From contig JBCCCR010000020.1 in the NCBI GenBank assembly GCA_039033415.1, forward strand, positions 57,685-121,684: DNA of 64,000 nt. Reading direction: 5' to 3'. A program made the position numbers and the translations under genes. A model generated the notes under the pieces. It did not search any database. It saw only the letters and a list, made by a program, of their open reading frames with translations, and had not been told where the DNA came from. Positions 8,482 through 17,698 of this stretch are shown piece after piece. This DNA is from Pseudomonadota bacterium (lineage in GTDB: Bacteria > Pseudomonadota > Gammaproteobacteria > Xanthomonadales > SZUA-38). Each line of letters starts with the position of its first letter. Positions within the stretch are counted from its first letter, which is position 1.

Positions 8482-9738
8482 ATGACTACTAAGAGCGTGT
8501 TAAAAGCCGTTATCCCCTTGGGCGTTATCGTTGGCGCGGTGATGATCACAATGACGCTGGTCAGTCTGCGTCCTCCGCCCATCCAGGTAGAGCCCGAGAA
8601 AAGTGCACCGATTGTTGAGGTGGTTCCGGCAAAGACGGCACCGATGGCCTATCGCGTGCAGTCCCAGGGAATATTACGGCCGCTGACGCGCACGACGGTT
8701 GTCGCTGAGGTCTCCGGCAAAATTGAGTGGGTGTCGGAGCGGTACGTCGTCGGCGGGTACTTCGACGCCAACGAGCTGCTGCTGCGGATCGATCCCAGCG
8801 ATTACGCGGCCGCCTTAAAGCAGGCTGAGGCAACACTCGCTGGCCGGCAGGCGCAGCTTGCCCAGGAGCAGGCCCGCGCGGAGCAAGCCAGTAAAGACTG
8901 GCGGCAGCTTGAAGGCCGGCGAGGCAATCAGGCGCCGGCGCTCGTGCTGCGCGAACCGCAGCTGGCGGAAGCGAAGGCCAACGTGCTGGCCGCGGAGGCC
9001 GACCTGGACCGGGCACGCCGAAATCTGCAGCGGACCGAGATTCGGATGCCTTACCGCGGTCTCGTTGAAGCCAAAGACGCGGATGTTGGTCAGTACGTCA
9101 CCCCAGGCGGCCGCCTGGGGGTGACCTTTTCGACTGCGGTTGCCGAAATCCGCCTGCCGCTGTCCAGTGACGATCTGGCTTTCGTCGACCTGCCGGCGGT
9201 TGGCGAGACCGGCGGGCAAGGATCGTTAGTGCGTCTTCGGGCGACGCTTGCGGGGCAGCAAAGCGAACGACTGGCGCAGATTGTTCGAAGCGAGCAGGTG
9301 TTCGACGAGCGGGCGAGGGTGATCTACGCCGTAGCCCAGGTCGAAGACCCGTATAACCTCGAAGGCCCGTCGAGCACACCAGCGTTTCCTATCGGCACTT
9401 TTGTGTCGGCGGACATCGAGGGTGTCGACGCGGGAGCGGTGATCGCGCTACCACGCTCGACGCTTCGTGATTCTGGCGAGGTCCTCGTTGCCAATCAGCA
9501 AAACAAGCTTGAGATCCGTCCGGTCACGGTCGCCCGCGCAGACGCGCAAAACGTTTACATCAAGGCTGGGCTGCGCGACGGCGAGCGGGTGATTACGACA
9601 GCGGTTGACCTGCCCATCCCGGGCACTGAGCTGCGCATCCAGGGCGGGACTCAGATCCCCGCGCTTGAGTTTCCGACGGTGCCGACGCCTGCCAGCGGAA
9701 AATCCCTGCCGAAAACGCGCGCGGAGGATCGAGGATGA
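8482..9738 (+). CDS. RND efflux periplasmic adaptor (membrane fusion protein)
   Basis: A 418-residue adaptor linking an inner-membrane RND pump to an outer-membrane channel. A single N-terminal membrane segment (about residues 12-32) serves as anchor. It is followed by a lipoyl-like half (RTTVVAEVSGKIEWVSE), an alpha-hairpin coiled coil (about residues 110-195, rich in Ala, Gln and Arg), the second lipoyl half (RMPYRGLVEAKDADVGQYV) and a beta-barrel with the VNVYIKAGLRDGERVI-like end. The stop overlaps the pump gene by 4 bp (ATGA at 9735). No outer-membrane factor gene is adjacent, so a TolC-like protein is presumably supplied from elsewhere. The substrate is unknown. Confidence 0.92.
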   Translation: MTTKSVLKAVIPLGVIVGAVMITMTLVSLRPPPIQVEPEKSAPIVEVVPAKTAPMAYRVQSQGILRPLTRTTVVAEVSGKIEWVSERYVVGGYFDANELLLRIDPSDYAAALKQAEATLAGRQAQLAQEQARAEQASKDWRQLEGRRGNQAPALVLREPQLAEAKANVLAAEADLDRARRNLQRTEIRMPYRGLVEAKDADVGQYVTPGGRLGVTFSTAVAEIRLPLSSDDLAFVDLPAVGETGGQGSLVRLRATLAGQQSERLAQIVRSEQVFDERARVIYAVAQVEDPYNLEGPSSTPAFPIGTFVSADIEGVDAGAVIALPRSTLRDSGEVLVANQQNKLEIRPVTVARADAQNVYIKAGLRDGERVITTAVDLPIPGTELRIQGGTQIPALEFPTVPTPASGKSLPKTRAEDRG

Positions 9739-12700
9739 ATCAGCTCAACTGGTATGAGTCGATTATCACCTGGTTTGCCCGAAATCCGGTTGCCGCAAAC
9801 CTGCTGATGGCCGTGCTTTTGCTCGGTGGCCTCTACACGGCCGCGACCATCAAAAAAGAGCTGAATCCTCGTCTGGAAATCAACGTGATCCAGGTGCGGG
9901 TTGAGTACCTTGGCGCAGGCCCGCTGGAGGTGGAGAAAAGCGTTTGCGTCAAGCTCGAAGAAGCGCTTCAGGACCTGGTCGGCATCACCGAGCTTGCCTG
10001 CCGCGCGTACGATGGCGTCGGCGTTGTCTCCGTCGATGTCGATCCGGCCTACGACATGGCGGAAATGCAGGACGAGGTACAGAGCCGCGTCGACAACATC
10101 GCCACCTTTCCCGAGCAAACCGAGAGACCGGTGGTTACCCGCGCACGCTTCGAACAGCCCGTGATGTGGCTGTCGGTGTACGGTGACGTCAGCGAACGAA
10201 CGCTTTATGAGTACGCCAAGACGCTGCGCGACGACATGCTGGCGCTTCCGAAGATCACGCGGGTTGAGGTGATTGGCGCCAGGCCCTATGAGATCTCGCT
10301 AGAGGTCTCTGAAGATACGCTGCAGGGCTACAACATCACCTTCGACGAGCTGACGGCAGCGGTCAGGCGAAGCTCGCTTGACCTTCCGGGTGGGGCAATC
10401 CGGACCGACAGCGGAGACGTGCTGCTGCGCGCCACGGGCCAGGCGTACGTCGGCCGCGACTTCGAGAAGCTGGTGGTGCGGACCAACCGCGATGGGACTC
10501 GGGTGCTGCTGGGTGACGTGGCCCGGGTGCGTGACGGGTTCGAAGAAGTTGAAGCCTATTCACAGCACAACGGGAAGCAGGCGATTGCGGTGCGCGTCCT
10601 ATCGGTGGGCCAGCAGTCGGAGCTTGAGCTTGGCGAGACGGTCAGGAACTACGTGCAGGCCCTGCAGGCTGAGTTGCCGGACGGTATCTCCGTCGACTAC
10701 TGGGCGGATGTCACCTACTACCTCGATGGTCGACTCGACATGATGGTGAAAAATCTGCTGAGCGGCGCGATTTTGGTCTTTCTGGTGCTCACGCTGTTCC
10801 TGCGCCTCAAGCTCGCCTTCTGGGTCATGGTCGGACTGCCGGTCGCCTTTATGGGGGCGTTCTTCGTGATGCCCGCGGCCGGGGTTACCATCAACATGAC
10901 CAGCTTGTTCGGCTTCATTTTGGTGCTGGGTATCGTCGTCGACGATGCCATTGTCATCGGCGAGAGCGCCTATACCCACATTCGTCGGGATGGGCACAGC
11001 GAAGCGAGCGTGGTCGACGGGGTCCTGCGGGTTGCAATTCCAGCCACTTTCGGCGTGTTGACGACCATGGCTGCGTTTTTTCCCATCCTCACCATCGACG
11101 GCGTTTTCGGGCAGTTCCTGGCGCCAATCGGCTGGGTGGTCGTGCTTTGCCTTGCCTTCTCGCTGGTCGAGTCGAAGCTGATTCTGCCGGCCCACCTCGT
11201 GCACATGAAGCTCCCGCCGCCCTCGACGCCCGAGCAGCAACGAAGCGGAACGCTGCGCCAGCGCGTGCTGAACGCCCAGCGCAAGTTCAGCGACGGCCTC
11301 AAACGCTTTGCCGAGCGGCGCTATGTGCCGCTGCTAAAAGCGGCTCTACGTCAACGTTACACCACGCTCGCCCTGTTCCTGGGCATGCTGATTATCAGCG
11401 TGGGTCTTCTGATGGCGGGTTTTGTCCGGACGGTGCTTCTGCCCGAGGTGCCCGGGGACTACATCCAGGCGGATCTGCTGATGGCGGAAGGCACGCCGCC
11501 CCGGCAAACGCAGGAGGCCATGGACCGCGTTCAGCGCGCGTTGTGGGAAGTCGATACGACACTGAGCCAGCGCTACGGCATGGAGCCGGGCAGCGTGGTC
11601 GGAACGCTGTTTGCCTTCACCGACTCCGACGTCGCCGGCACGATGATCGTGGAGCTGAAGCGAAACGAGGGTGTCGGGTCACTGCTGCGGGAGGTCACGG
11701 AAGGCTGGCGTGAGCGCGCCGGTGAGATCGCCGGCGCCAGGTATTTGAGCTTTTCCGACGCAGGCGGTCCGAACGCCGGGGCTGACATCTCCTTTCAGCT
11801 GGTCGGGCGCGACCGCGACCTGCTGGCTCGAGCCTCCAAAGAGCTCGAGGCCAAGGTGCGAAGCTACGCCGGCGTGTTCGATGTCCGCAACTCCCTTGAA
11901 ACCGGCGGCCGCGAAATTAAGCTGAGGCTGAAACCCGAGGCAGAGGCTCTAGGGCTGACGCTGCAGGATCTTGCGCGACAGGTGCGGCAGGGTTTTTATG
12001 GCGAGGAGGTTCAGCGCGTTCAGCGTGGCAGTGATGAGGTGAAGGTCATGCTCCGCTACCCGAAAGCTGAACGAGACTCGATCGGCTATCTGGAGCAAAT
12101 GCGGGTCCGCACGGCTGACGGGGATGCGGTGCCATTTGCCAGCGTTGCCACGGTGGAATATGGACGGGGGCCGATTCGGATTTTACGTTTTGATCGGCAA
12201 CGCGCGGTTAGCGTGACCGCTGAGGTGGATACGGAGAACTTTGAATCCTGGCCTATCAACCAGGAGCTTCGCGATCGGGTCATTCCCGAGATTCTGTCTC
12301 GTTACCCAGGCGTGCAGTACGTGCTGTCAGGCGGACTGCGAGAGGCTCAGCGACTGACGGTCAGCATCGTCAACGGGTCGCTGGTCGCCGTGTTCCTGAT
12401 CTACGCACTCATGGCGATTCCGCTGCGCTCCTACGCGCAGCCTTTGCTGATCATGTCGGTAATCCCATTCGGCGTGATCGGCGCCATCTTCGGGCACTGG
12501 CTGCTGGGTGACGCCATCAGCATCATCTCGGCCTTCGGCATCATTGCGCTCGCGGGTGTCGTGGTAAACGACAGCCTGATCTTGGTGGACTACATCAATC
12601 GCCGAGTTCGTGATGGCATGGCGTTGCAGGATGCCATTGTCGCCGCTGGCGCTCGCCGCTTCCGGCCGATCCTTCTGACGTCGATGACGACCTTTCTTGG

Positions 12701-12914
12701 ACTGGCGCCCATTGTGTTTTTCGAGAAAAGCCTGCAGGCGGCGTTCATTATCCCCATGGCAACGTCCCTGGCGTTCGGCATAGTCTTTGCCACCGTCATA
12801 ACGCTGTTCTTGATTCCGACGCTTTGTCTTGTGCTCGATGACGTCAAAAACCTCTTTCACCGCTCGCCAAAGCCGCTAGACGGTATTGGTGCTTCATCCG
12901 ATCCAGCGGCGTAG
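9735..12914 (+). CDS. RND efflux inner-membrane permease
   Basis: A 1059-residue proton-driven pump of the AcrB/MexF superfamily, full length. It has the expected plan: TM1 near residue 20, a large periplasmic loop, TM2-6 from about residue 338, a cytoplasmic loop (Gln/Arg rich, about 500-535), TM7 near 550, a second periplasmic loop, and TM8-12 after about residue 880. TM4 contains GIVVDDAIVIGESAY; the adjacent acidic pair is the proton-relay site. The equivalent of the TM10 lysine was not verified. The sequence is closer to the export branch of uncertain substrate than to the metal (CusA/CzcA) branch, since no Met-rich metal path is apparent. It is translationally coupled to the adaptor upstream. 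Confidence 0.93.
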   Translation: MNQLNWYESIITWFARNPVAANLLMAVLLLGGLYTAATIKKELNPRLEINVIQVRVEYLGAGPLEVEKSVCVKLEEALQDLVGITELACRAYDGVGVVSVDVDPAYDMAEMQDEVQSRVDNIATFPEQTERPVVTRARFEQPVMWLSVYGDVSERTLYEYAKTLRDDMLALPKITRVEVIGARPYEISLEVSEDTLQGYNITFDELTAAVRRSSLDLPGGAIRTDSGDVLLRATGQAYVGRDFEKLVVRTNRDGTRVLLGDVARVRDGFEEVEAYSQHNGKQAIAVRVLSVGQQSELELGETVRNYVQALQAELPDGISVDYWADVTYYLDGRLDMMVKNLLSGAILVFLVLTLFLRLKLAFWVMVGLPVAFMGAFFVMPAAGVTINMTSLFGFILVLGIVVDDAIVIGESAYTHIRRDGHSEASVVDGVLRVAIPATFGVLTTMAAFFPILTIDGVFGQFLAPIGWVVVLCLAFSLVESKLILPAHLVHMKLPPPSTPEQQRSGTLRQRVLNAQRKFSDGLKRFAERRYVPLLKAALRQRYTTLALFLGMLIISVGLLMAGFVRTVLLPEVPGDYIQADLLMAEGTPPRQTQEAMDRVQRALWEVDTTLSQRYGMEPGSVVGTLFAFTDSDVAGTMIVELKRNEGVGSLLREVTEGWRERAGEIAGARYLSFSDAGGPNAGADISFQLVGRDRDLLARASKELEAKVRSYAGVFDVRNSLETGGREIKLRLKPEAEALGLTLQDLARQVRQGFYGEEVQRVQRGSDEVKVMLRYPKAERDSIGYLEQMRVRTADGDAVPFASVATVEYGRGPIRILRFDRQRAVSVTAEVDTENFESWPINQELRDRVIPEILSRYPGVQYVLSGGLREAQRLTVSIVNGSLVAVFLIYALMAIPLRSYAQPLLIMSVIPFGVIGAIFGHWLLGDAISIISAFGIIALAGVVVNDSLILVDYINRRVRDGMALQDAIVAAGARRFRPILLTSMTTFLGLAPIVFFEKSLQAAFIIPMATSLAFGIVFATVITLFLIPTLCLVLDDVKNLFHRSPKPLDGIGASSDPAA

Positions 12915-13023
12915 AAGCCGCAATGAAGTAGGACCAACACCACCACTTAGGACTGGCTTTACCGAGCGACTCTCTCGCGCAATCACCGATCACGCTGGCT
13001 GGCTTTTCGGCTAAGCGGCTTAA

Positions 13024-13049
13024 GGCTATCGCCTGGGGGGGCGATGGCT
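13024..13049. terminator. Hairpin between convergent genes, possible terminator
   Basis: GGCTATCGCC and GGCGATGGCT pair into a nine- to ten-base stem (one or two G-T pairs) with a six-base T/G loop. It sits between the end of the RND pump gene and the 3' end of the minus-strand gene at 13053. No run of T follows on either strand, so it would be a poor intrinsic terminator, though it could protect transcript ends. Confidence 0.35.
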
Positions 13050-13052
13050 GTC

Positions 13053-13541
13053 TTAGTGCAGGGTCACCGACTGGCCCGGCGCAACGCGGGCTGGATGGGT
13101 AGCAGCCGAGAAAAGGATCGGTAGCTTCGGACTCACGTACCGCGCCAGCCTTTGCAAGGAGCGAGTGATCGCCTCATCACCGTCAGGAAAGCAAACACCT
13201 CCCAGCAGGTGTCTGACGGAAGCCGTTGGATCATCCGCAACCCTCTCCAGACAGGCCAGCCATACTTGCTCATCGGCGTTGAAGGTGATGATCGTTGGAT
13301 GATTGAATTCCATAGGTCGGACCGACCATGCCGACAGCTGCTGTATGTTGAATCGAATTAGGGCTTGAGTCTCGGGAATGCCCGCGTCCACAAACGATCG
13401 CATGACCATCGGGCAAACGTGACGCTGATTAGCCAGCGCGAATACCTCATGACGCAGGCCCCACAGGCAGAGTTTCAGCCCAGGGGGAAGATCGTGAAAC
13501 GTCCGTTCTTGCGTCTGGGTTTTCGATTCTATGGTTATCAC
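13053..13541 (-). CDS. Hypothetical protein behind a Fur-like box
   Basis: A 162-residue protein starting with GTG 13541. I do not recognise it with confidence. It is soluble with no signal peptide. Notable parts are LPPGLKLCLWGLRHEV (an amphipathic helix with Trp), NQRHVCPMVMRSF, and a Cys in LLGGVCFPDGDEA; the residues Cys, His and Met are scattered rather than in a clear metal motif. A Fur-like box lies 24 bp upstream, so the gene is probably expressed under iron limitation. Small Fur-controlled cytosolic proteins of this size accompany iron-sparing operons in other gammaproteobacteria; a link to those families would need a profile search. Confidence 0.65.
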   Translation of the reverse strand: MITIESKTQTQERTFHDLPPGLKLCLWGLRHEVFALANQRHVCPMVMRSFVDAGIPETQALIRFNIQQLSAWSVRPMEFNHPTIITFNADEQVWLACLERVADDPTASVRHLLGGVCFPDGDEAITRSLQRLARYVSPKLPILFSAATHPARVAPGQSVTLH

Positions 13542-13564
13542 TGATCACCCCTCTAATTGTTAAT

Positions 13565-13583
13565 AAGAATGATTAGCATTATT
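13565..13583. promoter_or_regulatory. Fur-like box in a divergent intergenic region
   Basis: AAGAATGATTAGCATTATT matches 14 of 19 Fur consensus positions, and the AT-rich repeats continue to 13590. It lies 24 bp upstream of the minus-strand gene starting at 13541 and 50 bp upstream of a short plus-strand ORF at 13633, so it may control both. Confidence 0.6.
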
Positions 13584-13632
13584 ATTAATTGTGAAGGAGA
13601 GATCAACTAGCCGATTTGTGGAGGATGTATCG

Positions 13633-13737
13633 ATGGACTCACAACCATTGCGAACGCGCGACAAGTCGCTGTTGTGGCTGGTAGCAGTTGGGTCGATCTG
13701 CTCTAGCTATTCTTGGGCCGTAACGTGGTTGCTATAG
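13633..13737 (+). CDS. Possible 34-residue membrane peptide
   Basis: A short frame from ATG 13633 to TAG 13735, preceded by GGAGG with eight bases between. The product begins with a charged stretch (MDSQPLRTRDK) and continues with a single hydrophobic segment of about 20 residues containing several Trp, as in small inner-membrane peptides. The frame is also open upstream to GTG 13591. It faces the Fur-like box at 13565. The length alone gives little statistical support; the good ribosome site and the charge-then-hydrophobic layout are the reasons for listing it. Confidence 0.4.
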   Translation: MDSQPLRTRDKSLLWLVAVGSICSSYSWAVTWLL

Positions 13738-13873
13738 GCGCAACCCGTCGGCACGGTACAAACTAGACCAGATGAATTTATTCGCTTGATGTCATCCCGC
13801 GTTCGCCCAGTGCAGAGCAGACGCCGGCGTACGACCTAGGTCTCCCGCATGTGATAGATCGCATGGCCAGGCG

Positions 13874-13896
13874 GTGGCGCCAATGATGGGCGCCAC
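13874..13896. other. Perfect 8-bp inverted repeat downstream of azurin
   Basis: GTGGCGCC and GGCGCCAC are exact complements separated by seven bases, about 25 bp beyond the stop of the minus-strand azurin gene. No T run follows in the direction of that gene. It may be a weak transcript-end hairpin. The rest of 13742-13920 shows no gene or other recognisable site. Confidence 0.35.
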
Positions 13897-13920
13897 TCGC
13901 GAATGGTGCCGAGCGAGTGC

Positions 13921-14355
13921 TCAGGTGATCTTTAAGACGCCCTTCATGATCGCCCAATGCCCGGGAAACGAGCAGAAGAACGCGTATTCGGCGTCGGGCA
14001 GTTCGGCCAGGGAGAACGTGACGCTGGTTTCTTCGCCGCCGCCAACAACGGTTGTGTTGGCCAGTACTCGCGCGTCGCCGGGGGGCACGTAGTTGTTTTC
14101 GAGCCCGGCGCCGAGTCCGGCCTGGGCCACCGCGTCCAGATCGCCAGACTTTGACAGCACCCAGTTATGGCCCATCGCGTTGCGGGGCAGCGAGCCCGTA
14201 TGTTTAAGCGTGACGGTCACCGATTCGCAGCTCCGTTCCACCTCAATTATGGTCTTGTCATAAGCGATTCCGTCACCGGCGGTGATCGTCACGTCGCAGG
14301 CCGCAAAAGCCGTTTGACCTAGGGCCAGCATAAAAAGCAGCAAAAGTGTTCGCAT
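13921..14355 (-). CDS. azu: Azurin, type 1 blue copper protein
   Basis: A 144-residue periplasmic electron carrier. The signal peptide MRTLLLLFMLALGQTAFA is followed by mature ACDVTI, as in known azurins. The copper ligands are visible: His63 in the MGHNW loop, and Cys128, His133 and Met137 in the C-terminal loop FCSFPGHWAIMKG. Cys20 and Cys43 would form the conserved disulfide. Azurin passes electrons to terminal oxidases, nitrite reductase or peroxidases, none of which is encoded nearby. The upstream region has a GAATGATAACC element near 14398 that resembles half a Fur site but is not convincing as a whole. The gene is monocistronic: flanking genes are over 100 bp away. Confidence 0.95.
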   Translation of the reverse strand: MRTLLLLFMLALGQTAFAACDVTITAGDGIAYDKTIIEVERSCESVTVTLKHTGSLPRNAMGHNWVLSKSGDLDAVAQAGLGAGLENNYVPPGDARVLANTTVVGGGEETSVTFSLAELPDAEYAFFCSFPGHWAIMKGVLKIT

Positions 14356-14469
14356 CGAAAATCTCCTTGCAGTCAGTTCTCTAAAATCATCGAATACGAA
14401 TGATAACCTTTCGCAATGAAGAAAGGGTGGACACCGCCTAAAGCGGTTTTGCCCCTGACTGCCGTGCGT

Positions 14470-15213
14470 CTACCGAGCGTTTTGGTAAACGGTCCGAACG
14501 TATCGGATGCTGGGTCGGCTCGCCCAGCGCTCTGTATCTGCCTGGGCCAGCGGCGGCACCACGATATGCTGATATTCGGGGTGCTCGTCCGGCAGCGCAA
14601 TAGGTGACAGGAGGCTCGCTGCAGCCAGGTCTGCCCGCGTCATCGTGTCGCCGAGCAGGTAGGGCCGCCCGTCCGCCAGCAGGCCGTCGAGCCAATCGAG
14701 CTCGCCTTCTACCTTGGCGCGCGAATCTTCACGCTGGGCCGGGCCCAGGTCCATGCCTTTAATCATCAAGCGACACACAACTTTCCACCCAAGACGCAGC
14801 TTGAGCTGGTCCAGCCACGGGAGACCGCGGCGGAAAATTGGGAGCACCGTGGCCGGATGATCGACGATGGCCTCTGAGTAGAAGTAACGTCGAACGTGGA
14901 TCCCGGCGATGTCATCCAGGCGTTGCTCAATTTCTCGGCAGGCGTCGCGATTCTCCGCACTGGAGAGTTTTGCGCCACCGGGGGAGTTGGACTCCGCCCA
15001 GCTCACAACGTCTGCAGATCCCTGGATTACGTCGTCGGGAAGTTCAAGAAACGGCATCGCCCCGCGTTTGAGGCCAAGTGAACGGGCTTTCTTGAGGTGT
15101 TTGCCGGGCGCCAGTCGGTTGAGCGTGTAGTCATGGCCCAGATAGTCCAACGCCCAGCGCGCCTTTTCGCAGTAATGGGAGATGGCGAATACGTGAAGCG
15201 TGGGTTTTGCCAT
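14470..15213 (-). CDS. Glutathione S-transferase family protein
   Basis: A 247-residue thioredoxin-fold protein. ATG 15213 is chosen because it starts the glutathione-binding domain directly (MAKPTLHVFAISHYCEKARW); the longer frame to 15459 overlaps the neighbouring gene and is not protein-like. S12-H-Y-C follows the position of the catalytic Ser/Cys in beta- or omega-type enzymes, and PFLELPDDVIQGSADVVSW carries the cis-Pro and the Ser that binds the glutathione gamma-glutamyl group. The C-terminal helical domain holds ADLAAASLLSPIALP, the N-capping box and hydrophobic staple region. The substrate is unknown. It follows the DUF1295 gene by 76 bp on the same strand. Confidence 0.85.
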   Translation of the reverse strand: MAKPTLHVFAISHYCEKARWALDYLGHDYTLNRLAPGKHLKKARSLGLKRGAMPFLELPDDVIQGSADVVSWAESNSPGGAKLSSAENRDACREIEQRLDDIAGIHVRRYFYSEAIVDHPATVLPIFRRGLPWLDQLKLRLGWKVVCRLMIKGMDLGPAQREDSRAKVEGELDWLDGLLADGRPYLLGDTMTRADLAAASLLSPIALPDEHPEYQHIVVPPLAQADTERWASRPSIRYVRTVYQNAR

Positions 15214-15289
15214 AGAAGAGGATCCTTTCTGGCGGCGACTAGGAACGTTTACTGAGGTCGAAGATTCCGGTCTCCCGCCGATTGGTGAC

Positions 15290-16180
15290 TCAAGATTCGG
15301 TCCCGAGGTCTTTCGACGGGCCGGGAAAGAAACGGTTGGTCCGGCGCTGGTACTCCGCGTAGGCCGGCCGTTTCTGAAGAGAATAGTACTCGGAGGGCCT
15401 GGCGCCGGTGTAGTGCACCAAGGTCTGATACATAAGGCGCGAAACGAACAGCAGTCCAAGCGTCAGCAGGACGGCGACCGGAATGGGTTGGGATTTGAAT
15501 AGCTCCGGAACCGCGGGCATCGCCATCAGAATTAGCCCGTTCCAAACCATCCATTCAAAAAAATAGTTGGGGTGACGGCTGTAGCGCCATAGTCCAACGT
15601 CACAGACGAGGTCACGCTGGCCCTTGGCCTTACTTTGGGCCACAAACGCTGCCTTTTGGCGGTCCGCAAGCGACTCGAGGACCAGCGAGATCAACGCAAG
15701 TGAAAAGCCGAGTAACTCCAAGCCAGTGACGCCGGATGCAGGATTGAAGGCGATCACGAACGCCGGGAAGGCGAGGAAAGAGGCGTTCGCCAGCCCCTGC
15801 ACAAGCACCTCTACCTGGCGTGCTAGTGCGACGTTGGTGACTCCGGCGCGCTCCCAACGCAGCGCCTGATACCGATAACGAGCTAGCTCTCGGTTCAGTG
15901 CACCAGCCCGCCACAGCATTACCGCATAAAAACCCATGCGGCCCCCGATGGCGAGGTAAAGTCCGCAGACCATCGCCAGCCGCATTTCATTTGCCTCAGC
16001 GAATCGGAACCCAAAGGTCAGCAGCCCGATGAATACCAGCCCCCACGGCCAGCCGATGTCGACATAAGACATGCGGCCCGTTTTCCAGGTTGGCCAGCAT
16101 ACGACCAGCGCGAACAGTCCCAGCTGCAGCAGCCCGTTGGTGAGCGCGAGCGGTCGTATCGACTCGGTCGCCAGGAGCAC
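15290..16180 (-). CDS. DUF1295 / steroid 5-alpha-reductase-like membrane protein
   Basis: A 296-residue multi-pass inner-membrane protein. The C-terminal block LWRYSRHPNYFFEWMVW is the hallmark of the DUF1295 family, which shares the NADPH-binding membrane fold of steroid reductases and isoprenylcysteine methyltransferases; RPAYAEYQRRTNRFFP near the end is also typical. The true reaction of bacterial members is not established. The frame starts at GTG 16180 but stays open for about 48 bp more, encoding a further hydrophobic stretch (LLQLVPFILGWLVLLA), so the start may be a CTG near 16229. The glutathione transferase gene follows on the same strand. Confidence 0.85.
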   Translation of the reverse strand: MLLATESIRPLALTNGLLQLGLFALVVCWPTWKTGRMSYVDIGWPWGLVFIGLLTFGFRFAEANEMRLAMVCGLYLAIGGRMGFYAVMLWRAGALNRELARYRYQALRWERAGVTNVALARQVEVLVQGLANASFLAFPAFVIAFNPASGVTGLELLGFSLALISLVLESLADRQKAAFVAQSKAKGQRDLVCDVGLWRYSRHPNYFFEWMVWNGLILMAMPAVPELFKSQPIPVAVLLTLGLLFVSRLMYQTLVHYTGARPSEYYSLQKRPAYAEYQRRTNRFFPGPSKDLGTES

Positions 16181-16381
16181 GAGCCAGCCAAGAATAAACG
16201 GGACGAGTTGAAGTAGCTTACTCAGAGGGTGCTGCCGAAGGCGTCAAAAGACAGACTACCCATTCTCTCATGAGTCCGCCGGGTTGGCTCGCGCCGGGCA
16301 GTGGTCTATTCAATCGGGAAATAAGCAACACAGGCGAGCGAAAATTAGGCAAACTGCGCGCTGATCGCACGGAATCGAAAA

Positions 16382-17590
16382 ATGGCCAGAACCCCCAACT
16401 TGACCGCCTGCTTCTGCGGATTCGCTTTGTTGATGTCAACTCTTGTGGCAGTGGCGTCGCCGCGAGTTCTATTTAGTCATTACGCGCCGGACGAGAGCGG
16501 GCTGTCGCTGACGGTCGACGGGCAGCCACTGACGCCGACGCTGCAGTTCGGCGAAACGGATGCCCAATATCGATTGTTTGATTCAACGCCTCAGACTTTC
16601 GCGGTAATCGACGCCGGCGGCGCCGTTCTTGCCAGTCTGGAGACCGAGCTCACGCGCAATGATTTCAGCATGATTGCCTACAACGACGCTGCGGGGGCCG
16701 TGCAGCTGAGTCTGCTGGCGGACACCGTTCGCAGCCGCGACGATTCGTCCATCCAAAACACGGTCGTCCGGGCTGGCACTTACGCCAAGCTTTCCTCCGG
16801 CTTCGAGTTTGGTTTCGAAAGCCGGACCGACATCGTGGTGGACGACGTCGACTCTTTTGGGGTGATCTTCAACAGTATCGGCAACGGCATCAGAGTCCTA
16901 ACACCCGACATCTTTGGGACCGGCGTCGATTCGACGGGTGCCATGCGCAACGCGTCGGTAGCGCTTCGGCTTGGCACCGTCGGGGAAGCGCTCAGCGAAT
17001 TTGAGCAGGTGATTTTCAGTTTCGAAGGCGCGATCGAAGCTGGCACGACGGACCTGTTTGTGATCGGCAACGGTCAGCGTTTTCCGTATCAGGTGGTTCG
17101 ACGGGTCCGGCCGGGCAATCGCAGTTCGGTGGAAAGCGGGCTGTATGGCGAGCTCGCGATCGTTGGCTCGGGAACACAGGTGGTGGAGTTGGCGGAAGAC
17201 GGCCGGGTGTACGGGTTGTTGTACAGCTACGACGAGGCTGGGCAGCCGCAATGGTTCTACTTTGACTCGAGCTGCGAAGGCTTGTCGGAAGACGAGGACT
17301 TTCGAATGCTTGCGTGCTCCGATCCGGAGATGATTCTGGTATCGGACAACGTCTACGCAATTTCTTTTTATCGCGCCACGGGCGGGGCGCTAACGCCCGG
17401 AATCGGTGCCGCCCTGGAGCCTGTCGGGTTTGGCCGACTGCGTCTGCGCACGTTGCTTGATGCGGACCTTCGCCAATCGAGCACCGCAACGATGCGGGTT
17501 CGCCTGGGAGACCTCGAGGACATCCTGGCGACCGGAGCTGCGATTCCCAGCGGCGTGAGGTTTGTGTTTGAGCAGCTTCCCGGCGGCTAA
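16382..17590 (+). CDS. Secreted protein with DUF4397-like N-terminal domain
   Basis: A 402-residue exported protein. The signal peptide covers about residues 1-26 (CGFALLMSTLVAVASP). The first half, with VLFSHYAPDESGLSLTVDG and repeated beta strands ending in FSMIAYNDAAG, resembles DUF4397 beta-sandwich repeats found in surface and secreted proteins. The second half (from about residue 255) contains GLYGELAIVGSGTQVVELAEDG and WFYFDSS, a beta-rich module of a kind common in Lysobacterales-type secreted proteins. No catalytic motif is seen. The gene stands alone, with about 200 bp upstream and 108 bp downstream free of other genes. Confidence 0.7.
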   Translation: MARTPNLTACFCGFALLMSTLVAVASPRVLFSHYAPDESGLSLTVDGQPLTPTLQFGETDAQYRLFDSTPQTFAVIDAGGAVLASLETELTRNDFSMIAYNDAAGAVQLSLLADTVRSRDDSSIQNTVVRAGTYAKLSSGFEFGFESRTDIVVDDVDSFGVIFNSIGNGIRVLTPDIFGTGVDSTGAMRNASVALRLGTVGEALSEFEQVIFSFEGAIEAGTTDLFVIGNGQRFPYQVVRRVRPGNRSSVESGLYGELAIVGSGTQVVELAEDGRVYGLLYSYDEAGQPQWFYFDSSCEGLSEDEDFRMLACSDPEMILVSDNVYAISFYRATGGALTPGIGAALEPVGFGRLRLRTLLDADLRQSSTATMRVRLGDLEDILATGAAIPSGVRFVFEQLPGG

Positions 17591-17698
17591 TGGCGCCAGG
17601 CGCCGAGAGGACGTCAGCCCAAAGATCAGTGACGGCAGCACGAACGGGATCACCATGAGTCGTGGCAGACTCTAACGTGGGAAATTCGGGTTGCCGCG

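Noticed and set aside
14390..14412. GAATGATAACC near the azurin start as a Fur box
   Set aside because: Only the left half of the consensus is kept; the right half (TTTCGCA) does not match.
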